Shown here: piece by piece, positions 1 to 11,450 of the stretch
How positions within the stretch are numbered: the stretch's first letter is position 1
Layout of the letters: each line of letters starts with the position of its first letter
Assembly (NCBI GenBank): GCA_026225945.1
Contig: JAMJFZ010000087.1
Coordinates: 1 to 64,000, forward strand
Source of the DNA: Cricetomys ansorgei
Taxonomy: Eukaryota; Chordata; Mammalia; Rodentia; Nesomyidae
Length of the DNA: 64,000 nucleotides
Direction of reading: 5' to 3'
Made by a program: the position numbers and the translations under genes
The notes under the pieces: model-generated
What the model was told of the DNA's origin: nothing
The model's input: the letters and a program-made list of their open reading frames with translations, nothing else
Database searches by the model: none

Positions 1-702
1 ATAAAGATAATTTCTCATCCCAGCAGCAGGAATTTGGGCATTTAAAGTTCCCCAAAGGCCCTCTGGAGCTATACATACCTGCCAATTGGAGTTTCACCAT
101 GTTCCCCACAAAAGAAGGGATACTCAAAAAGAGTTTTTATAAAAAAGAGGAATCTTCATTTAAGTCCTATAGAAAAATAAGAATAAAAAGGTGCTTCGGG
201 AAAACCGTGGCACAAGGAAAATATTATCAAATCAACATGGCTCAACCATCACTCTAAGTTATGTAAAAGTTCCATTGATACAGGAGGTTTTAGAACAACC
301 CCAAAAATAATCAAAAGTGTACGATCAACCTCCTAGTTCTCAGGGGCTTTCAATAAATAAGGTACTTAAACTTTGGGAGCCAGAATATAATTCACACAAG
401 ATGGGGCAAATTGGAAGTACACCATCATCAAACACAGGAAAGAACAATAGAACATCAAAATCTTGAGAGATTAGAAAATATCTGAAGTGCACCATACTCC
501 ACAGATGGAGAAAGAAACACAAAACAGAGCACAACAAGATTCTCATTGACCAATGGAGTTATAAGGATAAACCTAGAGCTCAAAAATCCAAAGGTCCTAA
601 CAGAGATTTGCAAGGAGACATCGATGCAACCAGAGTGTATTCTGGACATAGTCACAATTCTCACGGGGAAACAGGGGGTCACTAGGAATATTGAAGTTCA
701 AG
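1..702. other. Left flank of the 1.4-kb tandem module; no recognised gene
   Basis: I recognise no gene or transposon here. Around 50-115 there is loose similarity to the module downstream: a 'ccctctgg..atacatacctg..ttggagttt' pattern resembles the 'cctctgacactctccatacctg..actggagcttt' stretch at 1429-1465 and 2835-2870. This may therefore be a more diverged module copy. An open frame at 546-827 (93 codons, + strand) runs into the first clear module copy, has no recognisable domain, and I do not call it a gene. Confidence 0.4.
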
Positions 703-2106
703 CCAGGTCCTCTGACATTTTCTTTACCCACAGAATGGAGTTTCACATTGATCAATTCAAAGGAAGCTGGGTTCACCAGGTCTGCTTCCAGCAAACTTGG
801 CCACTTACGCCTCTCCTCCAAAAATAGCAGATCCACTCAGTCCCCCTCGGCATATGGAGGCCTCCACACATGCACATAAGGAACCCTGGGTGGCTTAGGC
901 CTGCATCACTCTGCACCACCGGACCCCAACTCTGCCCTACAGGATCAGGTGGACTTCCTCACAATGGACACATATGAAGATAGGAACCTTGTCAACAGTC
1001 TACATTCTTCTGACTCTCTAGAGCTGCCCTCATCTTCAGAGGAGACAGATGACAGTTTCAAGTGTACAGGACAAGCCCAGCCACCATCCACACAGGAGGG
1101 CGGGGCTCTGATTCTTTCACTACATGCCCATAGGACTCAAGCACAGCCCACAGCAATCTGGGTTGCTGCAGGAATTCCAGTGCCTCTCCAAAGATGTTCT
1201 CAGGCTTCTTCACATACCCTGTAGGTGGTGGTAGCCTCTCCTCCTGGCCACCAATCTCTCTGGCGTCACAGCTCATGTGTTGTAGGGAACCAAACACACA
1301 TGGAGTCCTGCTGAGCATTCCCCTCCTGGGGATGAGCACTCCTCACACATCACAGGGAGAGAACTTGTGCTGCCACATTCTTACAACTCACCATGGTCCC
1401 AAGGTCCTTTGTGGTTTGCCCAAGAACCTCTGACACTCTAAATATCTGCATACTGGAGCTTTCAATCTCTCCCATCCTATGAAGGGGACTCATCCAGCTC
1501 TCCTCCTAGCACCTGGTGGCCCATACCTCACACTGCTTACAAGAGGACATCCAAAGTGGTGCACTCTGTCCTAGGAGGTTTCCATACCTCTCACTCAGGT
1601 CACACATTCTTAGGTCAATTCTGTGCCATGCCACATGACCCGAGCACCACATCCCCTGTCCAAGGAGACTTCACACCTCAGTCCTCATAAGAAGGAGACT
1701 AAGACCTTTCTCTTCAGTGTGGCTCTCCAGATCTCCCCCCACCTGCTGAAATGATTCCTCAGACTCTCATTCAGAGGCAAAGTGCAGCAGTACCACACAT
1801 CAATAGTGGAGAGACAGGGAGATAACCCCAGGTGACCCCTGGATTCAAGGGCGACACATGGCTATCCAAGGACCTGCTTACAATCGTGTACCACTCCAAA
1901 GGGGAGGTGAAATTTCATGATGGAAAGGGGGGGACCTGGGTCCCCACACACATGGGCATAGAGCCGATTCTCCGAGGGCACAGTGTTGCAATTCCCCACA
2001 CCAATCTTGGAAAAGACAGGAGGAGTCACCCAGGTGACTCTTGAACGCAAGGGCGGCACATGGCTACCAAGGACTTGCTTATAGTTCCACACCACACCTA
2101 GAGGAT
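703..2106. repeat. Tandem 1.3-1.4 kb module, copy A
   Basis: This is the first clear copy of a large tandem module. It aligns with 2107-3425 over almost its whole length, with long identical words (ccaccatccacacaggaggg at 1081, ctacattcttctgactctct at 1000, cagatccactcag at 828). 'cctctgaca/c' marks the module phase at 709, 2107 and 3426, giving spacings of 1398 and 1319 bp. Copy A carries an extra sub-repeat: the segment around 1807-1897 recurs at about 2000-2098, 202 bp on. Reading frames look alike in copies A and B (for example 949-1224 against 2341-2430), but differences fall about equally at all codon positions and copy B has an in-frame stop, so I see no coding constraint. Identity is unknown. 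Confidence 0.75.
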
Positions 2107-3425
2107 CCTCTGACACTGACCATACCCTCAGACTGGAGATTTACAACTATTCCTTCACAGGAAGCTGGGCTCACTGTAGCTGCTTCCATCGAAGTTGGCC
2201 CCTTACGCATCTCCTCCAACAAAAGCAGATCCACTCAGTTCCCCTTAGCATATGGAGACTGCTGCACATCAACAGCAGGATCCTTGGGTGGCTTAGGCCA
2301 TCACCCCTCCAATACACAGGACCCCTGCACTGCCATCCAGGCTCAGGAGGACCTCCTCACAATGGACACATCTGAGGATTGGAACCTTGAAAACAGTCTA
2401 CATTCTTCTGACTCTCTAGAACTCCCCTAAACTTCAGAGGAGACAGGTGACACTTTCAAATGTACAGGACATGCCCAGCCACCATCCACACAGGAGGGTG
2501 GGGCTCTGACTCTTTCACTGCTTGCCCATGGGACTCAAGCGCAGTCCACAGCAATCCAGGCAGCTTCAGAAGCTCCAGCGCCTCTCCAAAGGCTTTCCCA
2601 TGCTTCTTCACATACCCATGAGGAGCTTAGGGGCCTTCCTCCTGCGCTTCCATATCTCTGGCCTCCCAGTTCATGTGTTCAATGGTCTCAGCCTGGAACC
2701 ACACACACATGGGGTCATGCTGAGCATTCTCCTCTGGGAATGAGGACTCCTCACATGGCACAGGGAGAGAACATTTGCTGCCACATTCTGCCTCCTCACC
2801 AGGGTTCCAAAGTCCTTTGCAGTTTGCCCAAGGGCCTCTGACACTCTCCATACCTGAAGACTGGAGCTTTTAACTTCTGCCATCCTATGAAAGGGAACCA
2901 TCCAGCTCTCCTCCTAGTACCTGGGGGACCTTAAGTCCCACTGCTAACAAGAGGATATCCAAAGTGGTAGACTCTGCCCTAAGAGGTTTCCATACCTCTC
3001 CCTCAGGTCATGCTGGCTTAGTTCATCCAGGTGCCGTGCCACAGGGACCCAGCCCCCCATCCCCCATCCCAGGAGACTTCACAACTCAATCCTCAGAAGT
3101 AGGAAACCTTGATTTTACTCTTTTCTTTGGCTCTCCAGAATTTCCCCCGCCTACTAAAAGTGTTCCTGAGACTTCCACTCATATGTATAGTGCTTCTGTT
3201 ACACACACCAATGTTTGAGAGACAGGGGGAGCCACCCCAGGTCATCCCTTGAGTCAAGGGTGGCACATGGCTACCTGAGGTTCTGCTTACAGTTCCACAC
3301 CAGTAAAAGGGGGAGGTAAAATTTCTTAAAGGCTAGGAGGGGACCTGTGGCCCCCCACACCAGGGCCTGGATCCCATTCTCCGTGGACACCAGTTTCCCT
3401 GGGACTACTGCGTTTCCAGCCAGGT
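2107..3425. repeat. Tandem 1.3-1.4 kb module, copy B
   Basis: This is the second copy of the module, in direct orientation. It retains the landmarks of copy A in the same order: 'ggaagctgggctcac', 'agcagatccactcagt', 'ctcacaatggacacat', 'cacagggagagaac' and 'gagacttcaca'. It is about 80 bp shorter than copy A because it has only one of the two sub-repeats that end copy A. The sequence is richer in G+C than the AT-rich DNA after 3.6 kb. No domain is recognisable in the short open frames (2041-2430, 2522-2743, 2964-3218). Confidence 0.75.
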
Positions 3426-3560
3426 CCTCTGACACCATCCATACCCACACATTGGTGTTTCACACCTATCCTTTCACAGGCAGTTGGGCTCACTGGGTGA
3501 GCTTCCACCAAAGTTGGAAGTTCTGACTTTTTCCTAGGAGGCTTATATAACTCTCCCTCT
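3426..3560. repeat. Start of a third module copy (truncated)
   Basis: The phase marker 'cctctgacac' recurs at 3426. It is followed by 'atccatacccacacattggtgtttcaca', 'cctttcacaggcagttgggctcactg' and 'cttccaccaaagttgg', which match the opening of copies A and B. Homology then fades near 3540-3560, so the array ends here in a broken copy. Confidence 0.65.
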
Positions 3561-4120
3561 GATCATGCTGTGTTCTATCACCTTGCTTCTGTAACAAAGG
3601 ACGGCCACCCCACAACGCCTGATGAAGGATAGCTGTGCCATCATCTTGACCTGAATATTCTAATGTGTTTTGTACATGATGCTTGTGTTACTTTTGCTCT
3701 TAAGAATATTTTATGACTTCTCTGAATTTTATTTATTTTTTTCAGGACACTTTTACATCTTAGATTTCTATATTATATGCCTCACATATTTGTACGATTT
3801 TTCTATGTACTTTTAGTGTTTTTTCCTTAATTTATTAATCTCTGAGAAATTAATCATAACTCAGTTTACTATCTACCATACCAATTCATCCCATTTCACT
3901 CTAGTTCTTTGCCCATTTCTGCTGAATCCTCTCAGACTTATCAGAAGTTGAAAGTTCTCAGTCAACTCCTGGTTATGTAAACTACATGGTTCTGTTTTTT
4001 TTTTCCTTCTTCGAGGTCTATTGAACATTATTCTTCAACAATAGTATTGATAGTTATTGTGTACTGCCTTAGATTGCGCTATCAGCGATAGTATTTGAGT
4101 TTGTTTGCTTCTGCTTAAAT
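3561..4120. other. AT-rich, no gene seen
   Basis: This is AT-rich sequence between the GC-richer tandem module and the decayed short-unit array. I see no open frame of note, no SINE and no simple repeat beyond short T runs near 3740 and 3990. Confidence 0.4.
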
Positions 4121-7100
4121 GGCTCATGATTTATTACATTCCATTTGAAGGTCCCAGATATTACTTCTATACCAAAACTACTCCACATACTCTGCTTCTG
4201 TCAAATAGATACTGAGTATTGCCCATTCTTTTCAGGAAGATTTCAAGAATAACATTGTAGAACTCTATGTGCTTCAAATCTAATTCTTAAAGCTTACTGC
4301 AGCAGAAACTTATGCCTTCTACATTTGTCCAAATGAGCTTGAGGCAGGTCTTTCTAGCAGAGGACCTCATATCACTCAAAATGGGTAAAATTGGTTTAAT
4401 ATATGCAGTGTTTCAACAAGTGGTTCTCACATATTTCCTTGTTATCAAGCAGGACTCAGAAATTGCCTGTCATTATTTTGAATAAGAAAACTTCCCTCGG
4501 ACACAACACAATTTTCTCACCTTCACTTTTTTAACACGAAGACCTATGTGTGATGATTTTCTCTCAAGAGGTCACATTACTTTACACATGATGAAATGTA
4601 GACACTGAGATCCTTACTTTTATAAAAGGAGATGGAGGCCCAACCTCTGTCCTCAAAGTAGATTCAGACCATTTCAATGTGATAGAGGCACCCTCAGATA
4701 TTCCTTTTCTCAAACAGTGTACTCTGCAGACACATCACTCACTTCCACCATGATATTGACAGTTTTGTCTTTTCTCAGACATAACCTTTCTAACAAGTAG
4801 GGCATCAGATATCCTGTGTATGTTCAAGGGGAATTCACATACCAGTCTTTTTATTCAACACTTGTCTCATCTAGAAAACTTCAGAACTTATTTCTTTGGC
4901 TATGGAGCTACGTAAACATCCCAATCAGACCATTGTGTTATCCAAAGTAGACTTATGAAGAGGAGTTCCTGACACTTAGTGTTTTTTCCCATAGAGCCTC
5001 TAAATCTTTTTCTACAAAAGCAGCCTTCACAAATTTCAGCTCTAAAAAATGTTCTACAGAGTAGTAAGATTTGAACAAAGAATGTTTACAATTATTCCTT
5101 CTGAATACAGAAAATGCATAGCCCTCAATTAAAGAAGAAAGTTCAGTCTCACCATAATATCAAGAACCCTGAGGTAAATACAGTGGCCTAAAGAGGCTGG
5201 AGACATTATCTTTTAGATACTGAGATACTTTGAACTTCTGTAATGTTTCAAGGAGGTCATAGATTCATTGTTCAATATAAATATTACCTTCTAATTTCTT
5301 CAGTTGTCTCCAAGGAAATTCTAACATTTTGGAGTGACTTTGGGTTCTGGACTTTCTTATGTGATCAGAAGCAGCAGTTTTCAGACATCTCACAATGGCA
5401 AAGATGGGCCAGACTTACTTCCACAGTATCAAATATTAAGACATGATCCTTATGACTCAAGAAGCTCTGAGACATAAACCTTTGGAAATAACGGCCTAAG
5501 AAGTATAAAGTTATAAATAACCTTTCATAACTTTCTTTATACCAGATATTTTGACAATAACATATGATGTCTTAGACAATTCCCATGAAGTAATAAGACA
5601 TTTCACAAATTCCTAATTGCTAAAGATGTTCTTATAGATGGCCATTGTTAAGCAAGGGCATTGATCCTTCCTAGTAATTCTACACACAATAAGACATTCA
5701 CTTCTTTATTCAGGTTTTAGACCTTCCCTAGTGAACAAAGAGGGCCTCAGACATACTTACTTTGAACAACGGGCATGCAAAACTCAGGAAGCAAGAGATA
5801 CCTGATCATTAATCAAGGGAATAAGTATTTATTCAGTCTAGGAAATCAAGGAGAGGCATTCCTTTTGATCAAAGAGGCCTCAGAACTTCAAGATAAGGTG
5901 AAGAAAGACTCATATACACCCTTCCCAGATAGGTAGGCCTCAGAACATCTCTTTTCTCAAGTGGGTCTAAGACATTCCTACTTTCATGAGAGGACTCCAT
6001 ACATATATCTCTTTGTCAAGAGGACTACAGAATTATGCCCTACACTGCTGAGAACAAGAAGGGTTGGAATCTGTCCGATGCTTTCTGAAACATACCTGTT
6101 CCGTAAAAAGAGGATCTGAGGTAAGGCTTCTACACAGTATGTTGTCATATCTAACCTACTAACATTGGAAATCTGAGATACTTTCCATGTGATGAACTGA
6201 ACTATCTGCTAACGAAAGGGATGACATATTTTAATGAGTGGCCAAAGATGTGTTAGATATAAGCTTCTCTATTTGATGAGGAGAATTCGGACATTCAATA
6301 TCTATACTATGTATGTGAGGTAATCCCCTATGGAGAAGAATGCTATATATCTTATCTTCTGATCAATTTTGTGTCTACTCAGCTAAATTTTGACTGAGCC
6401 TAACTCCTAATATCAGCAAAAACAGAAAATGGTCTTTCCTTTCATAATAGTCTCAGTCCTATCCTACTCTCACATTAAACTAACAGAGACTCAGACTTTC
6501 TTCATCTTTGTGGGTGGCCGATAAATAAGTCTTTGTCCAAAGGAACTTCCAGGTGAATTAAAAACAATTAAATTGAAGCCTCATCACAGAGAAATTGAAA
6601 CCTAGTCTTGGCGTCAGGCCATCCAATGATGAGCTTTGATCAGAATTGTTATGTCGTTATTACTTTTTATGATTATAATTTTGAAGTTGTTTTTTAAGCC
6701 TGTGGACCAAGACTCAGGAACTACATCTATTTGTTCATAAAATGTTATGATTGCTGTCAGCCTTCTTTAGAGTTCTCAGAGAAGGGTTTTCTGGACTTCA
6801 ATGAAGAACTGGAATCTGACAAGACATTCCCTGAATCTTCCACTTCCACTCATGGTTAAGTAGGGTATTTATTCTCTGAATATCACAGTTGGCAACATTC
6901 TGCTCGCACACATTTTGACTAAGATATTTCACTCTGTGAATACTACGTCTTAGTACTTCTCTCTTTGGAAAAGGGTGGTCTCTCACATACCTAACTGAGC
7001 AAGGGCACAAGGCGCTTTCTCTTCTGGCTGAAGAAGATTGTCTCACTCAAATACTAGTTCTAAGAGGACAAAAAATTAAGAATATCCTGGAACCCAACTA

Positions 7101-7785
7101 CTTTCTTCACTTCAGTCAGCAAAGATAGTGTGGTTCTCACCCATCTGCTCAGATCTGGTTTTATGAACCTAAATCTGAGGTGGTGATTTAGATGGAGACA
7201 GACACCCAAGTGTGATCAGAGATGCTAAGGCTACTGTCATATCTGTTGCAGATCACACTAAATATATGGCTGTTTTAAATTATTTGGAAGAATTGTAGTC
7301 TCATGACTCAGTGCTACGGATATATTGCACTGGACTGCAAAAGGTATGGCAAACTTAATTTCTGCTGAAATTGGTATCACATTTTTCCCATCTGGCAGTG
7401 AAAGTAGAACTTTCACTTTTACAAAAAAGTTTAACTAATAACACAATGCCACTTCACTCTCAGAAATCACAAGTTTTTGTAAAACCACACTTTCCCCATA
7501 AAGCCTCATATCTTCAATAAGGGGTGCACTGGAATCACTTTCTAGAGGATAGAGGCTTCAGACAATCGTCTTTTGCTTAAAGAGTCTCACACATACGTTT
7601 TTCTTTCAAAGGCAATCATATCTACCTTATCCTACACCATAATCTTCAGATATTTACTTTACTAAATGATTTCCTACTTTGATTTATTTTTGCCAAGTGT
7701 AAGCCACACTCTCCCTAAAGAATAACCTTTGACATACACTCTGCCATGGGAGGGTCACAGCATGAAACTCTCTTTGAGAAAGTCT
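4121..7785. repeat. Highly degenerate tandem array, unit about 30 bp
   Basis: The stretch repeats a loose motif of the form 'gag-(g)-cctcagacat-tcct-ctttctcaa' many times. Clear examples are at 5740-5765, 5870-5895, 5937-5965, 5967-5990, 5992-6020 and 6020-6050, where successive copies start roughly 28-34 bp apart. Weaker copies are near 4360, 4440, 4690, 4770, 7000 and 7580. Each copy is strongly mutated and many are broken by indels, so this is an old array. There are no SINEs in it. The only larger open frame (6798-7046, minus) has no recognisable domain. I cannot name a family. Confidence 0.5.
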
Positions 7786-9000
7786 AATTCTTTCTTTCTT
7801 TTCTAAAATTTATTTTCTACTCTCAAATAACACATCCAACACTCCACTCCTTCTTCTGATCCTTCTTTCACCAACCATCTCCCCATTTCCCCTGATCTGG
7901 CCTGCCCCCCAACCTCTCCACATGTAAGAGCAGTCCTTCCAGTGTTAATGATCTAGCAGAGCACAAGAGGATAGAATATGGTAGGACACTAATCCTGCAT
8001 CAAATGTTGGCTAGCAACACAGTAGGAGTTACGGGACCTAAAGGTAGACAAAAAGGTTCCATCCACTCTAGTCTTTAGGAGATCTTCAATAACACAGGTG
8101 AGACAAACTCAAGACATATATAAGGGACCCAAAATGTTCCATGTCTGCAGTTTCAGACTATTTTGTTCCCCCAAGATTCCTGGTCACTTCACTCCGTGGT
8201 GCCTGTTCTCCTGCTATCCTTGATCCCTCTGGTGCATGCAACCCCTGTTCTTCCTTTCCATGGGTTTTTCCATACTCAGCAGGAGATGTGGCTTACCCTG
8301 GGCCTCTGCATCTGCCTGCGTCAAATACTGGAGAAAGTACTTCTGATGACGAAATGGATACGCACGGAGAGCAGAATATCATCAGGTATCATTTCATGAT
8401 TATTTGGTTTCCAGTTCCTGCCCTGCCCTGCTATAGCAGGCATAGCTTCCTACCATTGGAATGGGGTTCTACCCTTCTGTAGTCCCAGTAAATCCAGAAG
8501 TGTGTATATGATATTGGTTGAAAGTTTTACAGTTGATTTGATGTCACAGTAACATCACTGGAAGCACAACCAGGTTATAATAATGGATTGTGTAGTCTCC
8601 CAATTCCCCATTACTACAGATTTTTACAGGGTCTCCTTCATATATTCCATTGATTTTCCACTGCCTTAGTTTTCCTGTCCGGCTTAAGAGTTCTCCACTT
8701 TTTGTCACCCCTCCATATATTATTTCTTCCTCTCCTCATACCAAAAATGATCTCTTTTTTCCAATTTCCATACTTCCCTAGCCAACCTGACATGTTTGTC
8801 CCTTTTTACCAATAACAGGGAGATCCCTGTGTCCCCACTGGTGCCCCTCTGAGCAAGTGTTTTTCAACATTTCTGTCCTTTTCAATGGGTCCTCTCACAA
8901 TATATTTTGATATGGACTTTTTCAGACTGGCCTGCTAAGACCAACATGTTCTCCAATGTTCACCTGATTCTCATGCAGTCTTCATAGCCAGCCCTCTCAT
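7786..9000 (-). mobile_element. LINE-1 (Lx-like) 3' region, antisense
   Basis: The order of landmarks on the + strand matches the reverse complement of old murine L1 3' sequence. First comes a T-rich start (7786-7810). At 8290-8400 follows 'cctgggcctctgcatctg', then 'agcagaatatcatcaggtatcattt'. Then come 'ggtttccagttcctgcc' (8406) and 'ttgatgtcacagtaacatcactggaag..accaggtta' (8535-8578), then 'ccccattactac' (8606). The same landmarks occur at 57.64-57.99 kb. Agreement weakens after about 8700, so the right edge is uncertain. It splits the degenerate array. Open frames inside it (8141-8482, 8163-8399) run on the wrong strand for L1 and are chance. Confidence 0.6.
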
Positions 9001-9900
9001 TAAGACATTTTCAGTGGATTACATTTTTCTCAATGCAGTTTCATATGTTTCCCTTTTAGATGACTTAAATCCTTCTTTTCTGAGTCAGGTGCCTGGCATG
9101 AATCCAAAAGACCAAGGGATTTCCAATCATTCTGGACAGTCGATTGAGAAAATTGCAATAAACACTTGAGCATAACGCTTTGAGTATCAGCCTGAAAGAT
9201 AGTCACCAGAAATGTAGAACTCCAATTCTTCCTTTACATAACTCCTAACTTTATTTTAATCTTTTGGGGCATTCAGAGACAAACATTACTATCCTACTTT
9301 GGAAATATTTCAGGTTGCATGCAATCTATCCATAAGTTTCCATAATATGTGATTTTTTCTTAATGAAGGAATCATCGAATCTGTTACTACATTCCAATAT
9401 CATCTTATTCATCACTAGATAGGTTGCGTTTTTGATATTCAGTATGGGGTGATTCTATGACCTCAATTTCTTCTGAGGTATGCACAAAACGTTCTCCAAT
9501 TGAGTAATGATCTTTAGTCCTTTGATTTATAATTCAAATTGTATCATATTTAACTTTCAGACATGGATCCATGAGAGACTCCTTTTCTAAATTTTATCTA
9601 CTGTGGACATCCCAGAGCAAAATACTTTCAAGCAGAATCTATCATCTGTCTTTAAGCCTGTCACCGATAATGGAGTGAATCCTGCATTAGTGCCTAGATC
9701 TGAATAGTAAAACACAATATAGAGGAGACAACCTAGCCATGGATCGTCATCCATTCTGTTGGAAACAGCCGTTGATTGTTGATTGGTCTTCCTCAGATAG
9801 AAGACAATATATGGAAATACTAACATCCAAAGAAATATTCCAAAAAGGTGATGAGAAGTGATTGGATATTCCTATCCTGATAATCACTTTTCAGCCACGG
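9001..9900. other. Unrecognised AT-rich spacer
   Basis: I recognise nothing firm. The left part may be the decayed remainder of the antisense L1. A minus-strand frame of 79 codons (9587-9826) has no visible motif. Confidence 0.3.
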
Positions 9901-11450
9901 TTGCAAACTCTGGGTGCATTGAGCAAAGGGTTGCTAACCTTCATCTTTGTTCTAGAGTGCCTCACCATTTTCCTTTCATAGAAGGTGTCTAATACATCTC
10001 TCTTCTAATAATACATCAATGATTTGTACTTTAGGTCAAGATGTTAGGCCCATCTCCTATTATCCTTCTGTTCTATAGGTCCATATACATCTCAGAAATG
10101 AGGCTGAGACGTTTCCAAATCACTCATTGGGAATTCACATATTGCCTTCTACATATGGGCAATTTTGATATGTAAATTTTCTCCAAAGTCTTCATTTATC
10201 TTCCTTGTGTCATCAAAATCATTGAATATTGACATTATGACAAATAATATAATATAAATCAAGCATTACTTTTGCTCTGAAAATTATCTCAGGCCTGTCT
10301 AGTTATATAAAAGGTAACAATTTTTCTCCAATGCACGGAGTAGTCATACATGTTCTCTATATATTGCTATGTGCCATAGACGTATTAATTCTATGAAAAA
10401 TGGTCTTACATATTCCCATTTGAACATAAGGGATTCTATGCTACTCTATTTTAATACCAAATGATCTTCAGTTGAAGTCTTTCTGAAAAAGGTAGACCTT
10501 CCTTTTTTGTCCTATAAGTCAGATGATCACCAGTAAAGTAGAGGACCCAAAACATTCCTTTAACCACAAGAGATATTCAGTCTACAATAACTTAATGTGA
10601 CAAGCTTCAAGTTTATGAAGCAAAACTCAATTTAGCTGCTCTTTGTTATTAAATAAATGGAGTGGGCATCATTTATACCTGTATTTTAGCAGCTAAATCT
10701 AAACTAGCGGAAATCATTCACCCTCCATTCTGCTTTAGAATGATGGGTGAATGAACAAACTGTGGATTGGCCTACCATGTATTCACTGCAATGTATGAAT
10801 TTTTAGCCTCAGGTGAAGAGTTGGAAGTATTGAGGTAAGTCATAGAGGACACCCATTTGTCCAAGATAGCCTGGGACCTCCATTTATGTCTAATGTGCAA
10901 AGGGTTAAATGCTCCTACTCTGACACAGACCAGAAAATATATTTTCTTTATTATGAGAAATGAAACCCAGACCTTCACTCACTGCCAAAGTGGTCCTTAA
11001 ACAGTGTCTCTCTGATATGTTGTCTGTGCATTTTTCATACAGTCTATAGGAGCATGAACATTCATGAACTCTATAGGAATGCCTAATATCTTTCTTTTCT
11101 GACCTCTGAACCCCAAGACTTGTATCTCTGGGGTTGGGGAGGTTGTACCTGTTCATACATGGTTTAACATATGCCTGTACTTACAAATGTATCTCAGACA
11201 AGCATCTTGTATCTAATTGTGCCTCAGATATCACCTCCTGCCAAAAACTCTTTAGTATATTTACAGTGGGGATTCTATCCCAAAATCTCTATACAAAATG
11301 ACCTGTGTTCTCTATTGTTACCCAGGAAACATCAGACCTTCCACTCTGCACACTGCGATCAAAGAGGATTTGGTCTTTGCACTTCTCATCAAGATAGCAT
11401 TGCCCCACTCTAATTTGTAGCATCAGAGCATAACAGTATCAAACAGTATA
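9901..11450. repeat. Degenerate short-unit array, continuation
   Basis: The loose 'tc(a)gac/at-tcct-ttt-tca' periodicity of 4.1-7.8 kb resumes, for example near 9960-10010, 10080-10115, 10490-10575, 11085-11115 and 11320-11400. It is weaker here. Its position on the far side of the antisense L1 suggests one original array split by that insertion. A near-perfect hairpin (10714-10754) is listed separately. Confidence 0.35.
10714..10754. repeat. Imperfect 18-bp inverted repeat, 5-nt loop
   Basis: The left arm (10714-10731, tcattcaccctccattct) pairs with the right arm (10737-10754) at 16 of 18 positions. The two mismatches are adjacent, and the loop is gcttt. The stem is too short for a usual miRNA precursor, and I assign no function. 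Confidence 0.7.

Noticed and set aside
2041..2430. 129-codon frame, longest in the window
   Set aside because: It lies in the 1.4-kb tandem module. The matching frame in copy A carries other stops, and differences fall at all codon positions, so there is no sign of coding constraint.
8141..8482. 113-codon + frame resembling a small secreted protein
   Set aside because: It lies in antisense L1 3' sequence, and the + strand is not an L1 coding strand.
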